This document shows, one piece after another, positions 25,748 through 34,655 of a stretch of DNA of 46,048 bases. Below the pieces are notes generated by a model that saw only the letters and a program-made list of their open reading frames with translations, did no database searches and had not been told where the DNA came from. Position 1 is the stretch's first letter; every line of letters begins with the position of its first letter. This DNA is from an uncultured Pelagibacteraceae bacterium (GTDB lineage Bacteria; Pseudomonadota; Alphaproteobacteria; Pelagibacterales; Pelagibacteraceae), in contig CACGZX010000005.1 of assembly GCA_902577625.1 (NCBI GenBank), positions 1 to 46,048 of the forward strand. Direction: 5' to 3'. Made by a program: the position numbers and the translations under genes.

Positions 25748-26927
25748 TCCTTATTTAGAAAGGCTATATCATTCTGATAAGCCTTTGATTATTTATAAAG
25801 TAGAAGATGGTTATAATTTATATACAGATTTTTCAAAAAAAATTATATTAACAAAAAAAAATATAAATAATTTTTTTAATTCATTTAAGAGTAAAAAATT
25901 TAAAAAAGAAACAGATCTTCTAGTAGGGTTTTTTGGATATGAAATTCTTTGTAATTTATTAAATATTCAAATTAAAAATCAAAAAAAACTTAATTTCTAT
26001 AAGGGTATTTTTTACAAACCAGAAACATTAATAAAGATAAGAAAAGATATAAAAGTTATATCTACAATCAAAAAACACAAATTCAAAAGTTTCTTCAATA
26101 AAACTCAGATCTTAACTCCCTTTAAAACAAATATTAATTATAAAAAATATAAAACAATATTTGATTTATTTTCAAAAAAAATAAGACAAGGAGAGACGTA
26201 TCAAATTAAAATTTGTACTAAATATAAAAATAAATCAACAATTAACCCAGTCAATTTTTTTTGGAAATTAATGAAAATAAATTCTTCACCTGAATCTTTT
26301 ATGATTAGAGATAAAAACTTTTCCATAGTAAGTTGTTCACCCGAGACTCTTATTGATAAGAAAGGAAATAAGATTATTACCAAACCTATCGCCGGAACTC
26401 TTAAAAAAAGTAAAAAAATTAACAAAATTAAAGCACTAAATTTTTTCAGAAATAATGAAAAAGAAACGAAAGAGCATAATATGATTGTTGATATGGAAAG
26501 AAGTGATTTATCAAGAATATGTAAGTCAGGATCAGTAAAAATATTAAAGAAAAAATATGTAGAAGAATACAAACATCTTTTTCACTACGTAACATCAATA
26601 CAGGGTATATTAAAAAAAAATACTACTCCAAAAAATATAATAAAATCAATGATGCCCGGAGGCTCAGTTATTGGATGCCCAAAAATTAGAACTCTTGAAC
26701 TTTTAAATAAACAAGAAACAGAAGATAGAAATATATTTACAGGTAGCTTTGGATACATCAAATTTAATCAAGATATGAAATTTAATATAATTATAAGATC
26801 AATTTTAAATTATAAAAACATTTCAGAAATTTCAGCAGCTTCTGGCGTTGTTTTAGACAGTTCGTCTAAAAAAGAATTTAATGAAAACTTTATAAAAGCA
26901 AAATCTTTATTGGAGCTTTATAAATGA
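25713..26927 (+). CDS. pabB: Aminodeoxychorismate synthase component I (chorismate-binding enzyme)
   Basis: The protein matches the chorismate-using enzyme fold: GETYQIKICTK near residue 165, SCSPETLIDKKGN, KPIAGTLKKS, EHNMIVDMERSDLSR and GGSVIGCPKIRTLELL, with SAASGVVLDS at the end. The partner amidotransferase and a PabC-like lyase follow, so p-aminobenzoate synthesis is the best assignment. E. coli PabB has PIKGT with a catalytic lysine; here it is PIAGT, as in TrpE and in some PabB proteins, so anthranilate synthase is the main alternative. The only start near the N-terminus is TTG 25713, which overlaps the MFS gene by 35 bp. Confidence 0.82.
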   Translation: MKENSSQHLKFNPYLERLYHSDKPLIIYKVEDGYNLYTDFSKKIILTKKNINNFFNSFKSKKFKKETDLLVGFFGYEILCNLLNIQIKNQKKLNFYKGIFYKPETLIKIRKDIKVISTIKKHKFKSFFNKTQILTPFKTNINYKKYKTIFDLFSKKIRQGETYQIKICTKYKNKSTINPVNFFWKLMKINSSPESFMIRDKNFSIVSCSPETLIDKKGNKIITKPIAGTLKKSKKINKIKALNFFRNNEKETKEHNMIVDMERSDLSRICKSGSVKILKKKYVEEYKHLFHYVTSIQGILKKNTTPKNIIKSMMPGGSVIGCPKIRTLELLNKQETEDRNIFTGSFGYIKFNQDMKFNIIIRSILNYKNISEISAASGVVLDSSSKKEFNENFIKAKSLLELYK

Positions 26928-27481
26928 TTTATATAATTGATCATCAAGACTCTTTTACTTGGAATGTTGTCCATCAATTTTCAAAGTTTGATAAAGTTTA
27001 TTGCTCTAATTATTTTAACATTAATAAAAAAAAATTAGATCAATCTAATACAATTATTTTGTCACCTGGACCAGGGTCACCAAAAGATTATCCATTAACA
27101 TCAAAGATTTATAAAAAATACAAAGGGAGAAAGAAAATTATAGGGATTTGTCTTGGATATCAGCAAATTTTATTCAATGAAAAAGGAAAAATAGTACAGC
27201 AAAAAAATATTTTTCATGGCTATCAGTCAAAAGTAAAAGTAACAAATGAAAGCAAATTATTTAAAAAAAATAAAATATTTAAAGTTGGACGCTATCATTC
27301 TTTAAAATTGTATGAACCGTATAAGTCAAATAATATAAAAATAACGATGAGATGTGCTAAATCAAATATTCCAATGGCTATCGAAAATAAAGAAAATAAT
27401 GTATATGGTTTTCAGTTTCATCCAGAATCTTTTTTAACAGAAAATGGTAACTTTATTATTAAAAAAATCTTATCTTCATAA
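26924..27481 (+). CDS. pabA: Aminodeoxychorismate/anthranilate synthase glutamine amidotransferase
   Basis: A class I glutamine amidotransferase of 185 residues. The nucleophile cysteine is in GICLGYQQILF near residue 77, the oxyanion loop is LSPGPGSPKDYP, and the histidine-glutamate pair is in FQFHPESFLT near the C-terminus. It supplies ammonia to the adjacent PabB. The overlap with pabB is four bases (ATGA). PabA and TrpG cannot be separated by sequence; gene order favours p-aminobenzoate, and one protein may serve both enzymes in a reduced genome. Confidence 0.9.
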   Translation: MIYIIDHQDSFTWNVVHQFSKFDKVYCSNYFNINKKKLDQSNTIILSPGPGSPKDYPLTSKIYKKYKGRKKIIGICLGYQQILFNEKGKIVQQKNIFHGYQSKVKVTNESKLFKKNKIFKVGRYHSLKLYEPYKSNNIKITMRCAKSNIPMAIENKENNVYGFQFHPESFLTENGNFIIKKILSS

Positions 27482-28202
27482 AGATCTTAAAGAAATTAAA
27501 TTTAACGATCTTTGGAATGGATATGGTATCTTTACTACGATGCGTGTCATAGGTAGATCCGCAAAAATTCTATTCTACAAAACTCACATAGATAATTTAA
27601 TCAAATCATTAAATAAATATAACATTAGAAAAAAAAATTTAAGAAAAAATATTTTAAAATTAATTAAATTAAATTTAAAAAAAAATAAAAATTATGACCA
27701 TTTATTAAGAGTTGCTTCAAATAATAAAATTATTTCTATTTCTTTGCGCAAAAGGCCAATACCCAAATCTAATTTCAAACTTAAGCTAGTAAATTATAAA
27801 CGAGTAGATGCTGTTTATAAAAATTTAAAATACAAAAAAATTTTAAAAATACTAAGTAAACTAGACGTTACAAAATTTGATATAGCACTTTATAAAGGAA
27901 CCAGAATATTAGAAACCGGCACATCCAATTTATTGTTTGTTAAAAGCAATAAAATATTTTCTCCCAATTATGATTGCTACAAAGGTACAACAATCAAGTT
28001 TTTCAGTAAAAAGGTTAAGATAAAATTCAAGAATATATTTATAAAAGATATTAACAGTTTTGATGAAATCTTAGTTGTAGGATCCGGAAAAGGAATAGTA
28101 TCTGTTTCATCAATAGATAATAATTTATGGTTAAGAAAAAGTCTTAAAATATATAAAAAACTTGATAAAATTTACAAAAACCAAGTTAATATTAAACAAT
28201 AG
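27444..28202 (+). CDS. pabC: Class IV PLP aminotransferase-like protein, probable aminodeoxychorismate lyase
   Basis: A 252-residue fold-type IV PLP protein: NDLWNGYGIFTTMRV near residue 20 replaces the usual GdGvFeT, the likely PLP lysine is in YKNLKYKKIL near 128, and ILETGTSNLLFV holds the family's E-x-x-x-x-N. PabC releases p-aminobenzoate and pyruvate from aminodeoxychorismate. Identity with other class IV members (D-amino acid or branched-chain aminotransferases) is not excluded by sequence, but the operon supports PabC. The start overlaps pabA by 38 bp in another frame, a long overlap. Very high lysine content and poor motif match suggest rapid divergence. Confidence 0.78.
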   Translation: MVTLLLKKSYLHKDLKEIKFNDLWNGYGIFTTMRVIGRSAKILFYKTHIDNLIKSLNKYNIRKKNLRKNILKLIKLNLKKNKNYDHLLRVASNNKIISISLRKRPIPKSNFKLKLVNYKRVDAVYKNLKYKKILKILSKLDVTKFDIALYKGTRILETGTSNLLFVKSNKIFSPNYDCYKGTTIKFFSKKVKIKFKNIFIKDINSFDEILVVGSGKGIVSVSSIDNNLWLRKSLKIYKKLDKIYKNQVNIKQ

Positions 28203-28304
28203 ATAATGAAATTTTCATTTATTAGCGATACTAAATGACTAGATTCGAAGGTTGATCTATTTTGTTAACTATACTAAATACTTTATTCGAAAGGGAAAAA
28301 TCAT

Positions 28305-29105
28305 ATGCTATCTGTTAATCCATTTGCAATATTAGCCGAAACTGTATCTCCAATATTTATGCAGTCTTTCGTTGTTTTAATGGTTATCTTAATTGTTGTT
28401 GGCACACTTGTAGACATTATTCATAAAAAAAATGTTAAATATTTTTTTGAAAATGCAAAAAAAGCAAAATTATCTGCTACAAAAACCTTAAGCACAGGGG
28501 AAAGAATATCTGTAATTTCAAAAACAATAATAAGCGATATTGCCACTACATCTGAACTTGGAGCTGGCAAAAGAAGAGCCGCTCATCTACTTGGAATGTA
28601 TGGAACAATTTTATTCTGGGCAGGATCAGCAATAATGATTTTTTGTTATTCAAGTCCATCTTCAGATACACCATCTTTCTGGCCTATCATTTGGCATGTT
28701 GGAGCTATTATGACAGTTGTTGGAGGAGGTTGGTTTTGGTTTTTTTTAAGAGTAGATGTTTATTCAGAAGCTCAACCTTGGTATAGAATTATAAAAGCAG
28801 ATTTATTTGTGCTTGCTCTTGTTGCATCATCTTTAACAGGTCTAATTTGGTCTTATTTACAATCATTAGATCTGAATGATAGATGGGATGATAAAGTATT
28901 TTTAGTTTTATTTATTATATCAAATCTTGTTTTATTTGGAGGAGTATATTGGTCTAAATTTGCGCATATGTTTTATAAACCAGGTGCTGCGATACAGAAA
29001 AATTTAGCAGAAGCTGACGGTTCCAGAGACAATTTGCCACCCGAAGCAGATGCCCCAAAACAATTTGGATTAGGTATAAGTAGAGAGAATCCAAAACATT
29101 ATTAA
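28305..29105 (+). CDS. aprM: AprM-like membrane anchor of adenylylsulfate reductase
   Basis: A 266-residue protein with five membrane helices (roughly 10-38, 95-117, 124-150, 160-183, 195-222). Several helix histidines (RAAHLLGMYG, IIWHVGAIM, SKFAHMFYKP) suit heme-b ligation, as in HdrE/NarI-like membrane subunits. It begins the apr operon and precedes aprB by 28 bp. In sulfur oxidisers, AprM is proposed to link AprBA to the quinone pool, the role inferred here. AAAGGGA precedes the ATG. The 102-bp gap before it has no clear promoter; it holds two copies of ATTCGAA (28243 and 28286). Confidence 0.82.
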   Translation: MLSVNPFAILAETVSPIFMQSFVVLMVILIVVGTLVDIIHKKNVKYFFENAKKAKLSATKTLSTGERISVISKTIISDIATTSELGAGKRRAAHLLGMYGTILFWAGSAIMIFCYSSPSSDTPSFWPIIWHVGAIMTVVGGGWFWFFLRVDVYSEAQPWYRIIKADLFVLALVASSLTGLIWSYLQSLDLNDRWDDKVFLVLFIISNLVLFGGVYWSKFAHMFYKPGAAIQKNLAEADGSRDNLPPEADAPKQFGLGISRENPKHY

Positions 29106-29133
29106 AATGATTTTGAAAGGAATAAAATAAATT

Positions 29134-29604
29134 ATGTCAACTTTTGTATATATGACTCGTTGTGATGGTTGTGGTCATTGTGTAGATATTTGTCCTTCAG
29201 ACATTATGCACATAGATGAAACTATAAGACGTGCAAAAAATATTGAACCGAATTTTTGTTGGGAATGTTATTCTTGCGTTAAAGCTTGTCCTAACCATGC
29301 GATAGATGTTCGAGGTTATGCTGACTTTGCTCCTATGGGTCACAGTGTAAGAGTTAGAAGAGAAGAAGAAAAAGGAACAATTTCTTGGAAAATAAAATTT
29401 AGAAATGGAACAGTAAAAGACTTTGTTTCCCCAATAACAACAAAACCATGGGGGAAATTTATTCCAAAACTTGCAGATGGTGATAAGCCAAACCAAGGAG
29501 AAATAAATTCGCAAATTCTTTATTCAGAGCCTGAGGGTTTAAATACAAAAAAGGAATTACCGAAAGTAGAAAAAAGTGCATTTAAAAAAGGTGTTTATTA
29601 TTAA
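29134..29604 (+). CDS. aprB: Adenylylsulfate reductase beta subunit
   Basis: The iron-sulfur subunit of APS reductase. Two [4Fe-4S] motifs are clear: Cys10, 13, 16 and 20 (CDGCGHCVDICP) and Cys42, 45, 48 and 52 (CWECYSCVKACP). The C-terminal ~90 residues, including VSPITTKPWGKFIPKL, form the tail that wraps around AprA. Length is 156 residues, normal for AprB. It carries electrons between the AprA flavin and the membrane anchor. The stop overlaps the aprA start by one base (TAATG). Confidence 0.95.
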   Translation: MSTFVYMTRCDGCGHCVDICPSDIMHIDETIRRAKNIEPNFCWECYSCVKACPNHAIDVRGYADFAPMGHSVRVRREEEKGTISWKIKFRNGTVKDFVSPITTKPWGKFIPKLADGDKPNQGEINSQILYSEPEGLNTKKELPKVEKSAFKKGVYY

Positions 29605-31460
29605 TGGCTAGAAAAACTATAGTTGAAGATTGTGATATTCTTGTAGTAGGTGGCGGTATGGCTGGAACTGGTGCTACTTTTGAAGCTAGACACTGGGGAA
29701 GAGATTTAAAAATAATTTGTGTAGAAAAAGCAAATATCGACAGAAGTGGTGCTGTAGCTCAAGGTCTATATGCAATCAATTGTTATATGGGAATGCAATG
29801 GGGAGAAAACCAGCCAGAAGATCACGTTCGATATGCCCGAAATGATTTAATGGGTCTGGTTAGAGAAGATCTTGGCTATGATATGGCTCGTCACGTAGAT
29901 TCAACAGTACACATGTTTGATGAGTGGGGCTTACCAATGATGAAGAACAAAGAAACTGGCCGTTACCAACGAGAAGGTAAATGGCAAATAATGATTCATG
30001 GAGAAAGTTATAAGCCAATAGTAGCTGAAGCAGCAAAAAAATCTGCAGATAAAATTTATAATAGGATCATGATTACGCATCTTCTTATGGATGAAACAAA
30101 AGAAAATAGAGTAGGTGGAGCTGTAGGATTTAATATGAGAACTGGAGACTATTATGTCTTCAGAGCAAAAACTGTAATAGTTGCTGCAGGTGGAGCATCT
30201 CATATTTTTAAACCAAGAGCCGTTGGAGAAGGAATGGGAAGAACTTGGTACGCACCTTGGAGTAATGGATCAGCATACGCTCTTCCAATTGAAGCCGGAG
30301 CTAAAATGACACAAATGGAAAACAGAATTGTGTTATGCAGATTTAAAGATGGTTATGGTCCAGTAGGAGCTTATTTTTTACACTTAAAAACTTATACTCA
30401 GAATGCCAATGGAGAAAATTATGAGAAGAAATGGTACGATAAAACTAAAGAGTTAGTTGGTGAATATATTGACCATCATCCAACTCCAACTTGTTTACGT
30501 AATCATGCTTTTATACAAGAAGTAATGGCAGGTGGCGGTCCAATTCATATGGTTACTAAAGAGGCTTTCCAAGATCCACATTTAGAAACAGTTGGATGGG
30601 AAAATTTCTTAGGAATGACAGTTGGACAGGCGGTTGTTTGGGCATCACAAAATATTGATCCAAAATATACAAATCCTGAACTAACTACTTCTGAACCTTA
30701 TGTAATGGGTTCACATGCAACTTGTTCAGGTGCATGGGTTAGTGGACCTGAAGATATTGCTCCTCCAGAATATTTTTGGGGATATAATAGAATGACAACT
30801 GTTGAAGGTTTATTTGGTGCAGGAGACACAGTAGGTGGAAGTGCCCATAAATTCTCCTCAGGGTCGTTTACAGAAGGTCGATTGGCCGCTAAGGCAGCTG
30901 TTAAGTATATTGAAGAGGAAAAAGCTAAAGATATAAATATAAGTGACAAACAATGTGAGGATTTTAAAGATATTATATTTAAACCACTGGAAAATTACAC
31001 TGTTGGAAGAAACGAAATTACAGGTGGAACAGTTTCTCCAAGCTATATATCTCCGATTCAAGGTCTTCAACGTCTACAGAAAATTATGGATGAGTACGTT
31101 GGAGGAATATCTTATAACTATATGACTAATGAAAATACTCTTAAAAGAGGACTAGAATTATTAGATTGGTTACAAGAAGACCTTGAAAAAGTAGGCGCTG
31201 AAGATTACCACCAGTTAATGAGAGCTTGGGAGTTAAAACATAGAACTCTTACATCGCAGTGCGTAACTGAACATACTCTTTTTAGACAAGAAACACGTTG
31301 GCCAGGCTATTACTATAGAGGTGACTACATGAAGTTGGATGACGAAAATTGGCATTGCTTAACACTATCGAGAAGAGATCCAAAGACTGGTAAGTTCACC
31401 ATGGAGAAGGCCCCAGTTTATCATATAGTTGATGAAAAAGAGAAGAAGGAAGCTTCATAA
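29604..31460 (+). CDS. aprA: Adenylylsulfate reductase alpha subunit
   Basis: The 618-residue flavoprotein interconverts APS and sulfite plus AMP. The FAD-binding motif is DILVVGGGMAGTGATFEA at residues ~9-26; AVAQGLYAINCYMG, RNDLMGLVREDLGYDMARHVD and GAGDTVGGSAHKFSSGSFTEGR are AprA-type blocks, and the C-terminal RWPGYYYRGDY stretch is characteristic. In an aerobic marine heterotroph lacking sulfite reductase or ATP sulfurylase nearby, the direction is probably sulfite oxidation to APS. It could remove sulfite made by Xsc and SuyAB 2-5 kb downstream; that link is inferred from gene position. Confidence 0.96.
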   Translation: MARKTIVEDCDILVVGGGMAGTGATFEARHWGRDLKIICVEKANIDRSGAVAQGLYAINCYMGMQWGENQPEDHVRYARNDLMGLVREDLGYDMARHVDSTVHMFDEWGLPMMKNKETGRYQREGKWQIMIHGESYKPIVAEAAKKSADKIYNRIMITHLLMDETKENRVGGAVGFNMRTGDYYVFRAKTVIVAAGGASHIFKPRAVGEGMGRTWYAPWSNGSAYALPIEAGAKMTQMENRIVLCRFKDGYGPVGAYFLHLKTYTQNANGENYEKKWYDKTKELVGEYIDHHPTPTCLRNHAFIQEVMAGGGPIHMVTKEAFQDPHLETVGWENFLGMTVGQAVVWASQNIDPKYTNPELTTSEPYVMGSHATCSGAWVSGPEDIAPPEYFWGYNRMTTVEGLFGAGDTVGGSAHKFSSGSFTEGRLAAKAAVKYIEEEKAKDINISDKQCEDFKDIIFKPLENYTVGRNEITGGTVSPSYISPIQGLQRLQKIMDEYVGGISYNYMTNENTLKRGLELLDWLQEDLEKVGAEDYHQLMRAWELKHRTLTSQCVTEHTLFRQETRWPGYYYRGDYMKLDDENWHCLTLSRRDPKTGKFTMEKAPVYHIVDEKEKKEAS

Positions 31461-31468
31461 TTATATTA

Positions 31469-31819
31469 ATGAGTCTTCTAGACAAATCTGAGGAAGAAAT
31501 AATCAAAATCGCTGAGCCAATTTGGGCTAACCTTGTAAAGTCATCAAATATAAAAGATTACGGTGGATTTACTAAAGATTTTTCATCTCAGATGCTCTAC
31601 GGAGCTAATGAAGTGGAACTTGGCAAGCAATGGGCAAGTAATGACCTTATATCTTCTTTGTCAGAGGGCTGTAAAGCGTTTGGCTGCCTTAAGAGAGGCC
31701 AGCATGTTACCATTTTATATAAGCAGACTAGCACAAAGATACCTGGAGAGTTTTTAGGACGTCTTGTCTTAGGAGAAGAAGGAGATCAGATTAAAGTTTT
31801 TGGAGCTACGATCTTTTAA
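31469..31819 (+). CDS. Unknown protein in the apr operon (116 aa)
   Basis: A soluble 116-residue protein beginning eight bases after aprA. It has no signal peptide or membrane helix. The layout is helical at the start (EEIIKIAEPIWANLVKSSNI) and strand-rich at the end (HVTILYKQTSTKIPGEFLGRLVL, then IKVFGATIF), which loosely resembles an NTF2-like cone; this is fold inference only. Two cysteines lie close together in GCKAFGCLKRG. Tight linkage to aprA suggests a role in APS reductase assembly, regulation or sulfite handling. I do not recognise a named family. Confidence 0.8.
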   Translation: MSLLDKSEEEIIKIAEPIWANLVKSSNIKDYGGFTKDFSSQMLYGANEVELGKQWASNDLISSLSEGCKAFGCLKRGQHVTILYKQTSTKIPGEFLGRLVLGEEGDQIKVFGATIF

Positions 31820-31882
31820 AAATTTTTTAAATATTTTTAAAAATTACTTGCAAAATTTTAAAACCGGGTGTAATTCCTAGTT

Positions 31883-32029
31883 ATGCTTAACAACTTTTTT
31901 AAAAATATTAAATCTTCTGTTAAGCAACTTCCAAATCTTCAATCATTTATAAGTGCAAAATCAGCACTTTATTTTGGTTTAGCAGCGTACTGGGGACTAA
32001 TTCTTTTTGGAACTTTTTTTAATATATAA
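31883..32029 (+). CDS. Small membrane protein (48 aa) between apr operon and TauE exporter
   Basis: A 48-residue ORF below the track cutoff, between the 116-aa gene and the TauE/SafE gene on the same strand. The N-terminal half is amphipathic and basic (NNFFKNIKSSVKQLPNL) and the C-terminal half is one membrane helix (ALYFGLAAYWGLILFGTFF). No strong ribosome-binding site is visible. It is not recognised. The glycine/tryptophan-containing helix is richer than random AT-derived hydrophobic sequence, which favours a real gene, perhaps an accessory of the sulfite exporter. Confidence 0.5.
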   Translation: MLNNFFKNIKSSVKQLPNLQSFISAKSALYFGLAAYWGLILFGTFFNI

Positions 32030-32072
32030 TCAAATAGTTGACTTTGATATTTTAGGAGAATAGTTAATAACT

Positions 32073-33158
32073 ATGGAGTATTTTCTTCCAATAGCAGAAG
32101 TTTATGTAAACCTTCCTTTAATATTTATTCTTAGTTTAGTTGTTGGAGTTCTTTCAGGTTTATTTGGTGTTGGTGGAGGTTTTTTAATGACTCCCTTTTT
32201 GATTTTCTTAGGTGTGCCACCAGCTTATGCTGTACCAAATGAAGCAAATAATATTTTAGGTACATCAATATCAGGCTCTACAACTCATTATCTCAAAGGC
32301 ACTTTAGATTATAAAATGGGATTTATGATTGTTATAGGTGGTGCTGCTGGAACAATTTTAGGTATTATAACATTCTCTTATTTTCAAGATATTGGAAAAA
32401 TTAATATAGTTATTTCATTGTCATATATGTACATCCTGGCAATTATTGGAACTATAATGCTTGTTCAGGGAGTTACAGAAATTGATAGAGCAAGAAGAAA
32501 AATTGTTGTTAGAAAAAAACTTCACTCTCATTATTGGATACACGGTTTACCATTTAGAATGAGATTTAAAAAATCTAAATTATATGAAAGTGCCTTTACT
32601 CCAATAATTATTGGTTTGGTTGTTGGATTTATAGCCGCAATAATGGGTGTAGGTGGTGCATTTATTTTGGTGCCCGCAATGATTTACATAATTGGAATGC
32701 CAACAAAACTTATTCCAGGAACATCTTTATTTGTAACAATTTTTGTTAGTGCAATTGTTACAGTCCTTCATGCTTTTAACTATGGTTCAATTGATCTTTT
32801 ACTTGTAATGATATTAATTTGTGGTTCTATTTTAGGTGTTCAGGTAGGTCAAAAAATTGGAGAAAAAGTTGATAGTTCAGAATTTAAAACTATTTTAGCT
32901 ATTCTATTATTATTAGTAGGGATAGCCATAGCTTACGACGCATTTTTTGCAGAAAAAACACTGGAAGTTGTAAATAACAATGGCGCTAAAAATTTAAGTC
33001 CTTTTGCAAAATTTATAAAAGATATATCTATAAATGTTCCTGTGCTTTATGGAATGATGTCAATTCTACTAGCTCTTGTTTTGGGAGTTGGTGCAGCAAT
33101 ATTAAGAAGATTTTTTTCTAACTTAAGAAAAAATAAACAATCTGTTAAAACTAAATAA
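32073..33158 (+). CDS. tauE: TauE/SafE-family sulfite/sulfonate exporter
   Basis: A 361-residue transporter of about nine membrane helices with the internal duplication of the family: LSGLFGVGGGFLMTPFLIFLG near residue 30 and AAIMGVGGAFILVPAMIYIIG near 190. ANNILGTSISGSTTHYLKG follows the first repeat. TauE/SafE proteins export sulfite, sulfoacetate or related anions during sulfonate breakdown. The neighbours (APS reductase upstream, SuyAB and Xsc downstream) support sulfite as cargo. GGAG precedes the ATG by 18 bases, so the start could be slightly later. It ends seven bases before the convergent suyB. Confidence 0.88.
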   Translation: MEYFLPIAEVYVNLPLIFILSLVVGVLSGLFGVGGGFLMTPFLIFLGVPPAYAVPNEANNILGTSISGSTTHYLKGTLDYKMGFMIVIGGAAGTILGIITFSYFQDIGKINIVISLSYMYILAIIGTIMLVQGVTEIDRARRKIVVRKKLHSHYWIHGLPFRMRFKKSKLYESAFTPIIIGLVVGFIAAIMGVGGAFILVPAMIYIIGMPTKLIPGTSLFVTIFVSAIVTVLHAFNYGSIDLLLVMILICGSILGVQVGQKIGEKVDSSEFKTILAILLLLVGIAIAYDAFFAEKTLEVVNNNGAKNLSPFAKFIKDISINVPVLYGMMSILLALVLGVGAAILRRFFSNLRKNKQSVKTK

Positions 33159-33165
33159 TTAATTT

Positions 33166-34332
33166 TTAAGCACTTCTAAATAGTTTAGTCATAATAAACT
33201 CTTTATGGCCCAGAACTTCGGCACAAGTTAAACGACCACTAGCAGCTCTGATAGTTGTTTTAATCAACTCATCACCAGCTTGATCCATGTTCATTTCTCT
33301 TTTTAAGATTTTTGATACATCAAGATCAATATGCTCTTTCATATTTACAGCAGTACTTGGGTTTCCAGTTAATTTAACTACAGGCTCAATTGCATTACCT
33401 ATAATATTACCTTGACCAGTTGGAAAGAGATGAATATTAAAACCAGCTGCAGCTTGTAAAGTTAAACACTCTCCAGCAGCAGAGGAAGTATCCATAAAAT
33501 ACAATCCTGGGCCTTTTTTAGGTTCCTCGGCAGGAGTTAATACATCAATAAATTTTCTTGATCCAATTTTTTGAAAATTACCAAAAGCTTTTTCTTCAAT
33601 CGTAGTTAAGCCTCCAGCTATATTTCCAGCCGTAGGTTGGCTTTCTGAAAGATCGTTTGTAGCTTCTTTCAGAATGAAATCATTATAATCACTCCAAGTT
33701 TTCATGAATTTTTTTTGAGCTTCAGGTGTTGAACCTCTTGTTGCACAAACTTTTTCAGCACCAGTTAACTCTGAGGTTTCACCAAAACAAAGATGAACTC
33801 CTAAAGGCTCTAATTTATCCATTAAATTTCCAACTGCTGGGTTAGCAGCCATTCCTGATGTTGTATCAGACTCTCCACATTTAACTGATATCCATAAATC
33901 ACTTAAAGGACATTCTTCTCTTTGTTTTTCTGATGCCCACTGAGAAAATTCTTGAGCTTTTTTAGAAGCGGTCATTATTGTTTTAATATCTCCAGCTCCT
34001 TCAATACTAAATCCTTCAACAGGTTTTCCAGTAGTAGCTATCGCATCAACAATTCTTTTAGTCCATTTAGGTTCAATACCTATTACAACACAAGCAGCTA
34101 CATTTGGATTTTTTCCAGTACCTATCATTGTATCAAAAAATAATTCTAGATCAGCACCAAACTGTAATCTTCCATAAGCATGAGGTATAGCAAAAGTACC
34201 TTTTATATTATTAGCAACGGCTTCAGCACAAGCATTTGAAATGTCATCAACTGGCAGAATTACAACGTGGTTTCTAGTACCAACTCTCCCATTTTCTCTT
34301 TTATAACCTAAAAAACTTTTTGGAATTTCCAT
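33166..34332 (-). CDS. suyB: (2R)-sulfolactate sulfo-lyase large subunit (UxaA/altronate dehydratase family)
   Basis: A 388-residue enzyme of the UxaA-type dehydratase family. SuyB-like features are the start [68 protein letters not shown] and [19 protein letters not shown]. With SuyA it splits sulfolactate to pyruvate and sulfite. The alternative is an altronate or galactarate dehydratase, but the lone split large/small pair beside xsc and a sulfite exporter supports SuyB. Conserved cysteines in the CGES and GECLT segments may hold an iron centre. It begins four bases after suyA. Confidence 0.87.
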   Translation of the reverse strand: MEIPKSFLGYKRENGRVGTRNHVVILPVDDISNACAEAVANNIKGTFAIPHAYGRLQFGADLELFFDTMIGTGKNPNVAACVVIGIEPKWTKRIVDAIATTGKPVEGFSIEGAGDIKTIMTASKKAQEFSQWASEKQREECPLSDLWISVKCGESDTTSGMAANPAVGNLMDKLEPLGVHLCFGETSELTGAEKVCATRGSTPEAQKKFMKTWSDYNDFILKEATNDLSESQPTAGNIAGGLTTIEEKAFGNFQKIGSRKFIDVLTPAEEPKKGPGLYFMDTSSAAGECLTLQAAAGFNIHLFPTGQGNIIGNAIEPVVKLTGNPSTAVNMKEHIDLDVSKILKREMNMDQAGDELIKTTIRAASGRLTCAEVLGHKEFIMTKLFRSA

Positions 34333-34336
34333 ATTG

Positions 34337-34624
34337 TTACCACTTCTTAGTTTTTACATTATGAACATGTACATGTTCGCCCTTTTTAATATCTTTAACA
34401 ACTTTTCCAATATCGTGACCATATTTTAAAATTGTATCTCCTTCTTTAAAATCAATCATTGCAATTTTGTGTCCTAATGGAATTTCATTTTTAGATTGAA
34501 TTTTAACAGATTTATCATTTTCCATAATCCAGCAATTACATTCTTGATTAGGGGTTATTTTTTCAATAACTACAACCCCTACATTGTCTTTTTCATCATG
34601 AATTATTATATCTGTATTAGCCAT
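34337..34624 (-). CDS. suyA: (2R)-sulfolactate sulfo-lyase small subunit (SAF domain)
   Basis: A 95-residue protein made of a single SAF/UxaA-N domain. The C-terminal [20 protein letters not shown], then [13 protein letters not shown], is the hallmark of the small subunit of two-part UxaA-family lyases. [16 protein letters not shown] precedes it. It pairs with SuyB to release sulfite from sulfolactate. The gene is first in a two-gene minus-strand operon and divergent from xsc across 91 bp, so both sulfonate branches may share one control region. Confidence 0.87.
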   Translation of the reverse strand: MANTDIIIHDEKDNVGVVVIEKITPNQECNCWIMENDKSVKIQSKNEIPLGHKIAMIDFKEGDTILKYGHDIGKVVKDIKKGEHVHVHNVKTKKW

Positions 34625-34631
34625 AGCGACG

Positions 34632-34655
34632 ATTTCTTTGTTTGAAATTTCTTTG
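34632..34655. promoter_or_regulatory. Direct repeat in the suyAB-xsc divergent control region
   Basis: ATTTCTTTG occurs at 34632-34640 and again at 34647-34655, a 15-bp period, in the 91-bp spacer between the divergent suyA and xsc starts. It is close to the suyA start. A regulator binding both copies could coordinate the two sulfonate lyases. Repeats of this size in AT-rich DNA are not rare. Confidence 0.3.

Noticed and set aside
26201-26572. 123-aa hydrophobic minus-strand ORF within pabB
   Set aside because: Antisense shadow of lysine-rich codons (AAA read as TTT gives Phe/Leu-rich translation).
28305-31460. Assimilatory sulfate reduction reading of the apr genes
   Set aside because: AprBA with two 4Fe-4S motifs in AprB and an AprM-like anchor is the dissimilatory-type enzyme, and no cysH/cysI/cysD-type gene is present.
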